Shown: positions 21,546-32,730 of the stretch, in pieces
Layout of the letters: each line of letters begins with the position of its first letter
Numbering within the stretch: position 1 is the first letter of the stretch
Origin: Schoenoplectus triqueter
Taxonomy: Eukaryota; Streptophyta; Magnoliopsida; Poales; Cyperaceae
Direction of reading: 5' to 3'
Length of the DNA: 40,338 nucleotides
NCBI GenBank assembly: GCA_964058805.1
Contig: CAXKVV010002012.1
Span: 1-40,338, forward strand
Notes under the pieces: model-generated
The model's database searches: none
Seen by the model: the letters and a program-made list of their open reading frames with translations, nothing else
Told to the model about the DNA's origin: nothing
Program-made: the position numbers and the translations under genes

Positions 21546-21824
21546 GAATGCTAAAATACAGCGTGTTGCACGGATGCACCCGTGTACCGCGTTAAAATCT
21601 TGAATTTCAAGTTAAAAATGACCAATCTGAACCGTTCAATATATTCTCCATATCAAAATATTGTACAAAATCAAATTTTAATTTTCTACAAAAAAAAATT
21701 AACTTTCTACAAGAATTTGATATGGAGAATAAATTGAACGGTTTAGATCGATCATTTTAAACTTAAATTTTGAGATTTTGATGCGGTGCACGGGCGCATC
21801 CATGCAACACGCTATATTTTAGTC
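21546..21824. mobile_element. Foldback element F5
   Basis: 279 bp. The arms read AAAATACAGCGTGTTGCACG on the left and AAAATATAGCGTGTTGCATG in the reversed right arm, then GATGC-CCCGTG-ACCGC. This GC-richer end is unique to F5 in the window. Confidence 0.86.
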
Positions 21825-21833
21825 TATATATAT

Positions 21834-22239
21834 GTGAGTGAGGCTATGGTGCTTCGTGAAATATAAAATCTCTCATATTTTGTGTCCGTATCTCAAATTT
21901 AAAAGTTTAAACGGCCGATCCAAACCGTTGAACATGATCTTCATATTGAAATATCTTTAGTGATAAAATTTTATTTTATTTTGAAATATTTTGCTATTTT
22001 TTAGATAGATGGAAAATCACTAGTATTGGATGATGCAGAAATCATTAGATCAATAATTTTGTACCCATATTAAAAATAGCAAAAAAAATTAGAAAAATAT
22101 AAAATTTGATTTCCAAAAAAATATTTTAATATGACGATCATGTTTAATGGTTTGGATTAGTCATTTGGACTTTTAAATTTGAGATATAAATGTTAAGGAC
22201 AGAGATTTTATATTTTTCGAAGCACTATAGACTCACTCT
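21834..22239. mobile_element. Foldback element F6
   Basis: About 406 bp. Left GAGTGAGGCTATGGTGCTTC, right reversed GAGTGAGTCTATAGTGCTTC. Inner arms share GATCCAAACC-TT-AACATGATC with F8. Confidence 0.85.
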
Positions 22240-22251
22240 TATATATGAAAT

Positions 22252-22627
22252 ATGAGTTATGCTACGATGAGTTACAAAGTACAAAATATTTTTATACTTC
22301 ATATCATATCTCTCATTTTCGAATATAAAATACCGATCATTCAACGTGTTCTCCGTATTAATATATATTTGAAGATCATTTTTTATTTTTCTATTTTTTG
22401 AGAGGTATAAAATCATCATTATTGAAAATCATAACCTCAATATATTTTATACACCTAAAAAATATATTTTTTTTTTGAAAAAATATAAAAAATTGATCTC
22501 CAAATATATTTTAATATGAGATCACTTTGAAACGGTTGGATCAATCATTTGAACTAAGAAATGAGAGATATGTCATGAAATACAAAAAAAAATTTATACT
22601 TCATGACTCACCGTAGCATAATTCATG
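22252..22627. mobile_element. Foldback element F7
   Basis: About 376 bp. Left ATGAGTTATGCTACGATGAG, right reversed ATGAATTATGCTACGGTGAG. Arms continue with CATATCTCTCATTT on both sides. Last of seven adjoining foldbacks. Confidence 0.83.
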
Positions 22628-23690
22628 AAATATTATGAATTTTGATGCACTTTTCAACATTCATCAAACGATATAAATTTTTCAATGATCCATATTTAAT
22701 GATATTTAATAAAATATCGAATGACTTTCAAATCTCAAAAAATAATACATAATAATATATTAGAAAAATCATATGTTGATTTTTCCCTTTTTTACAAAAA
22801 TAAACTTAGAGAAAACATCATCGATATTGTCAAGATAAGTGTTATCGACAATTTGTAGTTCATAATATATACCTCTCGAAAGATAAGGAACTGATTGTCG
22901 ACAATAGTTAGTTTCTCGATTTCGACCTTGAAAGTAAATGACAAGAGTTAGTTAAATTAAAAGTAAATTTAATTACATGTAAAATTTTGAACATATATAA
23001 GCTTAATAATTAAATTTAGTGCAATTTAATTATTAAATGACAATTCACCTAGGATTCATAATTTTGACCATTTAAATTTCAGATAATTTGATGTACAATG
23101 ATTTTGAAATATATGCTGACTGAAATCATATTATAAATATGATATACAAATAATTTAAGTCATTGCTATGAAGCTGTTTTCAAATTTAGCCTTTATTTTA
23201 AAATTAACATCGCGTTGGAAAACATATTTGCCAAATTTGAATTGTTAATTATCATTCTGTTTTTAGCTATGCAAAATTAGATATAGCTTTGTCAAACCAT
23301 GCAAGCAGCGAAAGCAGCGACGAATGGGGGAAAAAAAAGAAGAGATTTATTTGCTTTACGCTGTGCTCCAGAGAGGGAGAGCGAAGGTGAAAAGAAGGGA
23401 TGGAAAGTAAGAACGGAAATTTTGGCTGCTCCCGAGTTGATTTTTAAAAGGTGAGAGAGGGTGATGAGATGTGAACGGGGAAACTCACGCTATTCAATTT
23501 TCTCAAAATCAATCACCTCTGATTTGAGGTGTACAAAGCTTAAACCCACCCCACTTCCATCGTTTCTCCTTCCATTTCATTCCCTTTCTCGTCGATTTCG
23601 GAAGCACAGCCTTAAAGAATTTAATGTCTGACTTAGTTACAACTTACCAACAAACTAAAGAGTAAATATCAGGTGTAGTCAAATCAGTGG
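22628..23690. other. Intergenic DNA, no gene recognised
   Basis: AT-rich until about 23280, then a purine-rich stretch (23320-23470). No ORF with a known domain. Confidence 0.4.
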
Positions 23691-24154
23691 TAGTGACTGA
23701 GCCTGAACAAGATTAACGAGGGGGCAAAATATTGACTTCATATTTATTTATAATATTTTTTAAAATATGTAATATTATAATACATCACTATACAATTTTG
23801 TACTTAATAAAATAGAAATAGTGCTTCTTTTACTTATATACTAGTTATATTTATAATTCATACATAACATATTAATTCTTAATCAAGAGCTAGACCCAAT
23901 GACTCATTAAATAAATAAATAAAAAAGTATTTTCATGTTATGAAGATTGAAGGCGAAGTCTTGAAAAAAACTATCAATTTAAAATTTATAGGCTGCTCAA
24001 TTACAATTAATATTTCAGAAATTGGGTTTTAATTTTTTTGGGGGGCTGACTAATTATTATAAATAATATTAGATATTAAAGTTTGTAATTGGTTTTTAAA
24101 ACTTTGGGGGCCACAGCCCCCTCCAGCCTCTAAGAAGATCCGCCGTTGAGTTAA
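23691..24154. repeat. Possible decayed transposon fragment
   Basis: Ends with GGGGGCCACAGCCCCCTCC (24108-24126) followed by GATCCGCCGTTGAG, a style of G/C-run terminus seen in some plant hAT elements, and begins near GAGGGGGCAAAATATTGAC (23719). No TIR pair or TSD was confirmed. Confidence 0.25.
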
Positions 24155-24337
24155 ATGGAGGAACACAGATCGCCAATTCGCCATTGTAATTCCGAAGAGG
24201 CGTATAAAGTGACTCCGGGTGTTATTTCCTTTGCTCGGAAGTCAGATGCTTCGCGGAAAAATCCTTCTGCTGAGGTTCTCATCTCACTTCGTGCAAAAGC
24301 GCGTTTGGATACAATCTCATCTTCTAATAGAAAATAG
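24155..24337 (+). CDS. Hypothetical 60-aa ORF
   Basis: ATG-initiated ORF (MEEHRSPIRHCNSEEAYKVT...) with less AT-biased sequence than the surroundings. No family recognised. No splice sites or conserved neighbour argue for a gene; it may be a relic or chance. Confidence 0.2.
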   Translation: MEEHRSPIRHCNSEEAYKVTPGVISFARKSDASRKNPSAEVLISLRAKARLDTISSSNRK

Positions 24338-24394
24338 AAATATCAACCGGGGTCTGGGCCGTCTGGGATAGAGACACGTTGTCCCAAAGAACAG

Positions 24395-24730
24395 CAGTTT
24401 TTAATAATAATAATAATTATTAAATTAATATTATTAAAAATAAGAGTAAGAACTATAAAAAATCAAATATACAAATGACAGCGCACCACTGGCAGTGGCG
24501 CGGACGAAACGCACCACTGACAGTGGCGCGTTTCGTTCAAACCCCGCACAAATGAGATGGAGAGACGCTACGCGTTTTATATATATGAAAAGCAAACGCG
24601 TCATTGCCAGTGACGCGTTTCGTAAAAATAATGAAACGGCGCGCTGCTATTCGTATATTTAAAATTTTACGTTTCTCACTTTTATTTTTAATAATAGTAA
24701 CTTAATAAAACTTATTATTACTAAAAACTG
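24395..24730. mobile_element. Mutator-type MITE with perfect 9-bp TSD
   Basis: 336 bp. Ends are CAGTTTTTA and TAAAAACTG, with long imperfect AT-rich arms inside. The 9-bp duplication AAAGAACAG lies at 24386-24394 and 24731-24739; a 9-bp TSD is the hallmark of Mutator-like elements. The centre is GC-rich and carries several copies of a self-complementary module around CCACTGRCAGTGGCGCG plus GTTTCGT, in both orientations, so it can fold into nested hairpins. No transposase; it would depend on a MULE elsewhere. Confidence 0.85.
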
Positions 24731-24839
24731 AAAGAACAGATAATCCTTACTTCTTATAAAATGAGATTGAAAATTTTGTTTGAAACATCTATCTGTCTTT
24801 TAAAATGAATGTGAGTTGTTAGATTAAGTCACGTTAACA

Positions 24840-25135
24840 TCACAACCGTTCATCAGATACAGATACCGTTGTCAGTATTAACACGTTCCCCAATGCAATT
24901 CTCTCTCCTCTACACGCGCTTCTCCGTTCACAACAGTACAACACTCCTTTCCTGACACGCTTCTCCATTCCTGGCGATGCTTTCCTCCCGCTCACTAGTC
25001 ACTACGTCCTCGGCTCCTCCCATCTTCCGAGGGATCAGATATTGACTGACAGCCACAAAATAGCGATCGAATCTCCTCACCCCTCTCCGTCTCCAATCAG
25101 CGATCTTCACTTCTCGCAACTTAATGTTACCCTTT
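24840..25135 (+). promoter_or_regulatory. Promoter/5'-leader-like stretch
   Basis: C/T-rich, GC-richer sequence (CTCCTCCCATCTTCC, CACCCCTCTCCGTCTCC) followed by an intron-like T-rich region. It resembles the 5' end of a plus-strand gene whose next exons may be near 25600 and 25764. Inference from composition only. Confidence 0.3.
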
Positions 25136-25763
25136 TGAGAACCTGAATTTGTTTAGTATTTGCGAAGAAAATAAAATATTTATGTTCTCTATTTTTTCAT
25201 TTGGTTGCAGTAGTTTAATGCTATTGTTTCCTCATAGGCCTCTCTTCTCCTCTCAAATTTTAGTTTTGCGGTAGTGGATAAATTTTCATAACATCTGAGA
25301 ATTTATTGATTTAATATGCATTTTACATTTACCAGGCTGTATAGGTATTGCAAAACTGATTTTGTATCAGTCAGCACAGGTACAAACTTTACATGTACCA
25401 GTTGGCACTACTTGTTGTAGCTGCTTATGTTGTTGCCGATCGTTGCCCTTACACAATTTATTTTGACCCCACATATTTATGTTGATTATTTATTCATTTA
25501 CGTTTTCATATGCGTCCTTGCAGAAGCTGGTATGTGAAGCTTGTCCTAATCTGATTTCATTTTCATATTTCACTAATTTTCTTTTTCTATTCTTCAGCTG
25601 GATGTGGTCCCTTGTTTACTTGTACCAATGGATGGATATGGGTCGATGAATGAGAGCATTGATGACATTGATCGGTCTTTGATAATTTGTGCATTACCTT
25701 AAGTAATCATTGGATTTATGTTCTCATATATTTTCTGAGATATTGAACTTAACATTATGAGTT
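25136..25763 (+). other. Intron-like DNA with one possible exon
   Basis: T-rich. Around 25598 a CTTCAG acceptor-like site precedes an open stretch reading LDVVPCLLVPMDGYGSMNES then IDDIDRSLIICALP and a stop. I do not recognise it. Confidence 0.25.
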
Positions 25764-25767
25764 TAAT

Positions 25768-25940
25768 GTGAGCAACTATTCACCGGTCCTTCGCCACACT
25801 ACTAAAGAAGTTTATGCGGCATGTATTGAGGCATTAAACCTGATAAAGCTGCTAGAACCTCTAGGATGCGTAAAAAAGTTATGGCTTGTTAAATATTCTA
25901 GAGAACAGTGGGTTGAACTTGCAAAGGAACCAAAGGCCAC
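25768..25940 (+). pseudogene. Unidentified exon cut by foldback F8
   Basis: Reads SPVLRHTTKEVYAACIEALN, LIKLLEPLGCVKKLWLVKYS and REQWVELAKEPKAT, then runs straight into (TA)n and foldback F8. Composition and amphipathic spacing look like real coding sequence, but I cannot name the family. It may be a fragment of a broken gene or the last intact part of one interrupted by the insertion. Confidence 0.4.
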
Positions 25941-25964
25941 TATTATATATATATATATAGAGAG

Positions 25965-26377
25965 AGAGAAATATGTGCTAATGTGCTTTATAAAGCATAA
26001 AATATTTCATACTTTACGCTTGTATCTCATATTTTAAAATTTAAATGAACGATCCAAACCGTTAAATATGATCTTCATATCACAATCTCTACGGTGATCA
26101 AATTTTATATTTTTTTAGATTTTTTTTGCTATTTATTTAAAGGGATAGAAAATCATTAATATTGAATGGTTCAGATGACGTCAGATCAATGAATTTTGTA
26201 GCCCTTAAATAAATAAATATATATATATATATATATATATAATTTGATAACCAAGAATATTTTGATATGAAGATCGTATTTAACGATTTGGATCGTCCAT
26301 TTGAATTTTAAAACATGAGATATAAATGTGAAGTATGAAGTGTTTTATGTTTTATAAAGCACGTTAGCACACATCTC

Positions 26378-26378
<1 letters not shown>
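25965..26378. mobile_element. Foldback element F8
   Basis: 414 bp. Left AGAGAAATATGTGCTAATGT then GCTTTATAAAGCATAAA; right reversed AGAGATGTGTGCTAACGTGC then TTTATAAAACATAAA. The inner core GATCCAAACCGTTAAATATG is shared with F6. Preceded and followed by (TA)n. Confidence 0.84.
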
Positions 26379-26428
<50 letters not shown>

Positions 26429-26835
26429 TTCTATTCTGATAGTTCATGGTGGTATCAGCGAGGATGACACCCTTCAATTAATACTTAAACAGAAAGCATG
26501 ACTTACACAGGTATTGTTTTATTATATTTCCCTGCTCCTTTTGGCAGGCTTATAAGAGCCCCACACATCACACAATTATTGGCATTAAGCTTGTTTATAG
26601 AAATTACTTAAACGCTGATAAAGTTTTTTCTTTTCTAACTTTCCAATGAAATTATAATATATTACGTCATTGGCACATGCATTAGTTCCATTCGAAGCAT
26701 GTCATACAAAGATACATCAAACTAGAAAATCTTCTAACGGTCCTTCAGGTACTGATATGTTTGATCGTTTATCAAAATAGGAAATAAGAAATATTATTGA
26801 ACCTGACACCCCTTTACTTCTTCAATAAAAGGGTA
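26379..26835. other. (TA)n microsatellite and unrecognised sequence
   Basis: (TA)n at about 26388-26426, then sequence with no identifiable exon. It may include unrecognisable N-terminal parts of the Aurora relic. Confidence 0.35.
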
Positions 26836-28280
26836 GAGGTGAAAATTGCTGATTTTGGGTGGTCAGTGTACACATTCAGTTGGAGATGCACCATGTATGG
26901 TACGCTGGACTACCTCCCACCTAAAATGGATAAATATTTTTAGCAGAATCATTCAGTTATGACAAAGTTGCATGTGATCAATTTACCTTTTATCTAAATT
27001 GGAATCACAGACATTTAAACAATAATATGAGCAGACTTTGTTGTTTAAGTCTCAAGTTAGTATGCAACAAGAACAACAAGGTATTTAATACCAAATAAAT
27101 TGGCGTCTCAAGTTATTACGCCAACCTGAAATTATGTACATCTATATTTGCAGTTGAAAGTATAGAGCATGATTCAAATGTAGATTTATGGAGTTTGGGT
27201 GTAGGTGTGCCTCCATTTGAAGGACATTATGATACATAGCGGAGGTAAAGTTGAACCAATGATGTTATCTTATCATTTGTCTGGTATGAGAAGTATATGG
27301 TACATCTTTCTTGGAAATAATAACCATAGCAACAACATTTTGGAAGAGTCAGGCTATTATAAAATCATTTATATTTCAGCCACAGTCAAAATCTCCCATT
27401 TTCATGTTCTTACGTTCGATCAAGGCAACCATATTAAAGTTGTGACTATTGGAATTTTAAAAAAATATCCTATTTGATATACAAGCTTATGTTTTCTAAA
27501 AGGATTCAGTGCTATTTTTCCCAAAAAATAACATCATAGTAAAAATATTGGGCATATGGACAATAAAAAATTGATATGCTATTTATATTTTGGCTAAGAG
27601 TTTCCTTTATGGTAATATGGAGCGTAAACATGTAGATTAATAAAATATGATACTGAAAAATAATGCAAATGATTTTTATTAAGATTTCCTTCACTTATTT
27701 CGAGCTTTAAGGATTTTAAAAGTTGATCTCAGATTTCCTCTCAAGCATGTAATTTCTTCAAATGTGAAAGATCCCATTAGTCAAGTTAGATGTCTTTTCT
27801 TTGATTTTTTTCCCTTGCTAATTCCATAATTAATCATCTGATACAGACATGAAATGTCAAATTACTCTCTTTACCCTATAAATTCCCAAGGTTGTTCTAC
27901 CCCTATAGACCGCACCTTCACATCTCAATTATTCTACAAATAAGGGTTTAAGGATTCTTTTTATATTATTCTACTGACTTGTACTTCATATGACCTGATT
28001 TAAATAAAATACCTAAACAAATGATAAATATATAAGTTTATCAATCTTAGAAAGACAATTTTTTTAGGATGACACATTTTTTAAGATTTTTCTTTCTGAT
28101 TTTTCTGATGTGTAAAATTTCAATTGATTTTTACCTGTGCATTGATGTTGGTAAAAGATGCTTCTTGAAAGTTATCTTTTGTAAAGGTGATTGACTATCC
28201 TCGGATAGTGCAAAATGCTGACCCTTCTTATATCTACAGATCAGGTTCTTGAACATCCTTGGATGCAAAATGCTGACCTA
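26836..28280 (+). pseudogene. Alpha-type Aurora kinase relic
   Basis: Three colinear blocks. At 26836-26928, VKIADFGWSV and CTMYGTLDYLPPKM: the DFG motif and activation segment with LPP, as in plant AUR1/2. At 27154-27236 after an acceptor, ESIEHDSNVDLWSLGV then GVPPFEGHYDT and a stop; the CYEFLY stretch is missing. At 28251-28280, EHPWMQNADL, the end of the kinase domain. The donor after block 1 reads ATAAAT where GTAAAT is expected. A second imperfect copy of the last block (YPRIVQNADP, 28196-28225) lies just before it. The N-lobe with its ATP-binding lysine was not found. Clearly non-functional. Confidence 0.82.
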
Positions 28281-30019
28281 CTCGCACACAGGCCTTAATT
28301 GAGAAAGTTGAATTTGACAAATTCAGGGATTCTTATTGCGTTAATTTAGAAAATTAAGTTTCTATGATTTACCATTGCACTTTCACTAAAATGTGTATTC
28401 CCCAATCAATTTCTCCAGGCAATGTTGATTGGGTTTTGATGATTTTTACTCTAAAAATGTCCCTTTATGGGAAAACATATTTCAGAAACAATAGTTTTGT
28501 AGCTAGAAGCTTCTAATGGTGAGATCAAAGTCTCTATTGCCTTGATTCAGATTGAATGTGACTGGGAGTAAGATAATTAATTTCTTCTATTTTTATTTAG
28601 TATTTTAATTAATTTTTCTGTCAAATATTATTGATTGATGTTCAAAGTTTAAATCATAAACTAGTTAGCCAGATATTAATATCTTATTTGATTATTATTA
28701 TTTTATTATTTAAAAAATTCATAGCATGGCGCGGGCACTGTACTAGCATATGGGCACTGTACTAGTATATATAAAAGAATAACCAATATCTTTAATATTA
28801 AACCAACACAGTGTCACAGACAAAAGTATGGTTTTAGAGCTTAAAAGTGAAAGCATAGTTGACATATTGTCTATGATATCAGAATTGAACAACTCAGTGA
28901 GAATTGTTCAAGTCGTATCACGGTATCACATACTTGAATTTTTCTCCTATGAAAAACTTAATGGAGATTTCAAAATTAATACAAACTTTATTATTGACAT
29001 TAAATGAGCTATAATATATATTAATGATTTTATTATGCAATTTGTTTTATAATATAGTTGTTTTATTCAACTTAGATATCGCTAATATAAATAATAATTT
29101 ATTAACTTAAAATAATGATAATATTTGTATAGTAAATCTATTGATATGAATAATAACTCTTTTAATGTAAATAATAAAATCAGTATCAATTTTGATAATT
29201 TTGATATATGTTTATCGGCTCTCTTCTCCTATGCAGTTCATTTGTTGTTATACAAAAAACAAACAAATCATGAAAAATAGTTATTACCAAACTTTTTTAT
29301 TGAAATACTAAATAGAAACCGAATATTAATTCCAAATAGTATTTAGTAGAAGAAAATGTAAAGAATCAAACTTTAAAAGGAAAGAAAATAAAAAAAAACT
29401 AGTAAAATCAACCTTCGGTCTAATGACAAAGATAATATTATGCATATGGAAGATCACAAATTTAAAATCCAGATGAGATCTTTTATGAACATTTAGAAAT
29501 GTAAGTTATTCTAAATCTATGTAATTTTACGAGTTTTTCTAAATCTATATAGTATTATTGTTAAAATTAAAAAAAATATATATTTTTTCAAAAGATATGG
29601 ATAATATAAATCATGACTATACTTCTAAATTTCAAATTAAAACTATTTGTGAGGTTTGTTTAAAAAAAAATCCTCCGTCTAAAACAAAAGATATCAATAA
29701 AGGACCAAATCGCACTGAATTCGTTCATAAATCTACTAAATCAACTTCTATCCACATCCAGGATACATCCCATCCCACTCAGCAAAAAATAACTTATTTG
29801 AAGGATTTATACGTTCACTTTCACGGTCATAGGCTCATAGCACAGACCATCTCAATCATTCAAATTTCAGATCTGAAGTTAGAAGATCTGCAGACGTATT
29901 AGAATTTAGAGCAATTGGCTGCCAATTACAAATCTGAGATCTGTTAGGTAGTATTTGCAAAAGTTGGAAACAACTTCATGTAGTTAACTAAACTAGTCCT
30001 ATAAATCATGTTTGTGGTT
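28281..30019. other. Intergenic DNA with possible Helitron-like termini
   Basis: Near 28730-28765 GGCGCGGGCACTGTACTAG and a second GGGCACTGTACTAGT resemble Helitron 3' ends, but no 5' end was identified. The plus-strand ORF 29558-29902 (114 aa, Lys/Ile-rich) has no known domain. The expected last eIF2-alpha exon was searched for here on the minus strand and not found. Confidence 0.3.
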
Positions 30020-32730
30020 CTACTGCATGAAACATATGACTAAATTTACCACTCTAGGTGCTTCCTTAACCAGTAGAGTCCCCTTGTACGCCTCTATCTC
30101 TTCCGAGCAAGCCTTTATAGCACTTGCCAGCACTGATAGCCCTTGACTCTGTACAAGAAATACACAGATACATCATCATGAAAGTAATACTTGTTAAAAG
30201 TAACCTCTCCTATATTGGCCCTGTACAATATAATAACAAGTATAGAAATTTGGTACTTGTGTTATATAAATAAAACTATATTCTATTATTCATTATTTTG
30301 TAATATTATATGTGTCTTTATTTATTACTGACTTAATCAAGATAATTATCAACAACATTACTTATAAATTTACAGTTGCGTTTAATTTGTTGCTTTCTTT
30401 TTCCATAACAGATACTAAGACATTAGCAAGGACCAGTAATTTGTACATACACCAAGCTGAAAAATGCAAATCCTTGCTAGAGGTGCTTGCTTCTAAGTTA
30501 ATGTAGTTGATAAAAATGAAAGTGATAGAGTGAAGAAAAAAGAAAATTCTGTATGCAGTATGGCTCGAAGTTATAAATACAAATAGCATAACCAGCTTAA
30601 CAAAGGGGAGGGAAAAAAAGCTGGAGGAACTCAATTATATTACGTATATAGTATAGTATGTACAACTTATAATTTGTCAATGTTATGGTCTTTTTCTATC
30701 TTTTCTGATATCTGTATTTATAGGGGTAATTACGAAAACATGTATTTATTTTATCTTTAAAGGTATGTTTTGCAACTTTGCGAGAATACTCTGTAAGAAT
30801 ATTGGTCAAGTAAATTATCGAAGCAACGAGTACCATTTGTAAAATCATAAAATTAGAGAGGTCACTAAAGAGAAACCTTATACATTGCCTGCGTTGTTAG
30901 AACATAGACAGGAGCAGTAACAAGTTTCATCTTCACTGGACAACCCTCATTTCCTGCTGCTTCTGCTTTTCTCATTGCTTTCTGTGATGAAAGCGATTAA
31001 AATGAATTCAATGAACTTCAAAAAGGTCTTCCCCTGGACGTAACTAGGTTGGTATCCTAGTTTTGTTATTCATTTTAGCTAGGTTGGTGTTATGCTAAAT
31101 TGCTTCACTGGACTTAAGGTTAAAGCTGACAAAACCATGAAACCAATCAGGCAATGACTATTAAAGATTTAGAAAAATATGTACCCTAGCAAGAAAAATA
31201 TCCATAATTAAAAATAATAAACCGAGAAAACTCGGTCCTCTCATACTAGCAGCACATAGAAATTATCTGACTGAGCAGTAAGAACTTTATTGATCAGTAA
31301 TCAGATTTAATCTTTGTTCTGTCATAATGAAATATCATCCAAGTACAGCTTCTATTACTACTATTATTATTACTATTATTATTATGAATATCTACATTAT
31401 TATTAGTACTATTATTATTAGCATATCATCATCATCATCATCATCATCATCCATTCTCATTATTCTCTTATCATGAGTATCATTGTTACTATTGCTATAA
31501 TTGATTTTTTATATTTGAGATTTCTGATCTTTATGCTTGCAGATTGAGTTTCATTTCTAACCTACCCCAATTTATTTGAGATTAAAAATTTTGTTGTCAT
31601 TGTTATTGTTTTTTCTAAAGTTGACAAATATCACCTACCATATACCCCATTTCCTAATTTCTTTAAAGATGAAATAACCATCATTTCATTCTGATATACT
31701 AAAGAAACACATTAGGAAGGGTTGTTTGGGCATCTCGATTGTTCACAGAGAATGGAGGACACACATGTTATCATTTTTCTTTAGAGGTAAACATTTTTGC
31801 CCCCTCCAACATAATGTAATCATAAATCATAATACATTCATTGTACTGGACATCATAGCAAATATACATGAACCTAGCATTGTTGTTGCAACATAAGGAA
31901 GTAGTATGTAGTCAGATTTTTTACTTTCAGGAATGAAGAGAGAAAAATTACCTGAATGTGGAGCACACCGTCAAACTGGTAACATTTTAGTTCTACAATG
32001 GCACGAATCTTTAAGGAATAATGCGCCATCTTCTGGCTTATGTTCTTTATCAGGAAAACCTTCACCTCCTCAGTCACTGCTGGCACGACCTTTGTCAGCA
32101 CTTCACCATTTGGACTCATTTCCCTTACCTCCCTTGTAAGTGAATCAAAGGTCGAGGAGGTGGGGTCACTTGCAATCAACTTGAAGGCATCATAGGCATG
32201 TCCGTAATGGTGATACAGAGGCCAGCCAATGGCAGTGTAAAGGTCCTCCAGGTTGACAGAAACAGTACATGCGACATGGTGCAAGATGGAGTGCACCAGC
32301 CTTGATTTTCTGTATCGCTCCTCACATTCATGCATATCCTCCTTTGAGACCTTCCTCTTTGACAGAACAATATGCCTCTTGTCCCTGTAGAAGAAGCAAT
32401 TCAGACACTTTGATTATAACCAGCCTTCTTCAAGTCAGATACAGAAATTGAAACTTCGAGTACGATAACCAGAAATTAAGAGGACGTGGGGAGGGGCAAG
32501 TACTGATCCACACGAAGCACATTCGCTGGAAACTGGTAGCCAACCTTGACAATAGAGGAGATGTCGTGGAAGCGGAATCTTCTGATCACCTGAGATAAGA
32601 AAATCACGCCATTCATATTGTTGTACTCGAGGAGGGACACAGAGACATAAACCTCAGTTATTTGGTTCGCCTCGACCATCACCGTCATGCCCTTCTCTGG
32701 AAACATAGCCTCATACATCCTACAGTTCAT
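30020..32730 (-). CDS. Divergent eIF2-alpha paralogue without the Ser51-type phosphosite
   Basis: Four exons with standard splice sites: 32730-32504, 32384-31952, 30981-30877, 30148-30020. They join to an uninterrupted 297-aa frame. It starts MNCRMYEAMFPEKGMTVMVE (S1/OB domain, SLLEYNN present), then CEERYRKSRLVHSIL, IGWPLYHHYGHAYDAFK, TKVVPAVTEEVK and CPVKMKLVTAPVYVLTT of the helical and alpha/beta domains. eIF2-alpha is the regulatory subunit of the factor delivering Met-tRNAi to the 40S ribosome; GCN2 phosphorylates its conserved Ser (SELSRRRIR). Here that segment reads SQVIRRFRF, with Ile49 (codon 32586-32584) at the serine position, and the kinase-docking KGYID reads KRHIV. The acidic C-terminal tail (about 40-45 residues) is missing: the last exon reads through a possible donor to a stop. 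It is either a decaying duplicate or a phosphorylation-resistant form. Confidence 0.85.
31355..31452. repeat. (ATT)n and (ATC)n microsatellites in eIF2-alpha intron
   Basis: An interrupted ATT tract followed by about nine ATC units, within the intron between exons 2 and 3 of the eIF2-alpha-like gene. Confidence 0.85.

Noticed and set aside
29558..29902. 114-aa plus-strand ORF
   Set aside because: No domain recognised, very AT-rich with Lys/Ile bias, no splice or promoter context; kept only as a remark in the intergenic entry.
30312..30634. ORFs on both strands between eIF2-alpha exons 3 and 4
   Set aside because: They lie within an intron of the eIF2-alpha-like gene and show no known domain.
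31933..32451. Plus-strand and alternative-frame ORFs over eIF2-alpha exon 2
   Set aside because: Shadows of the conserved minus-strand frame.
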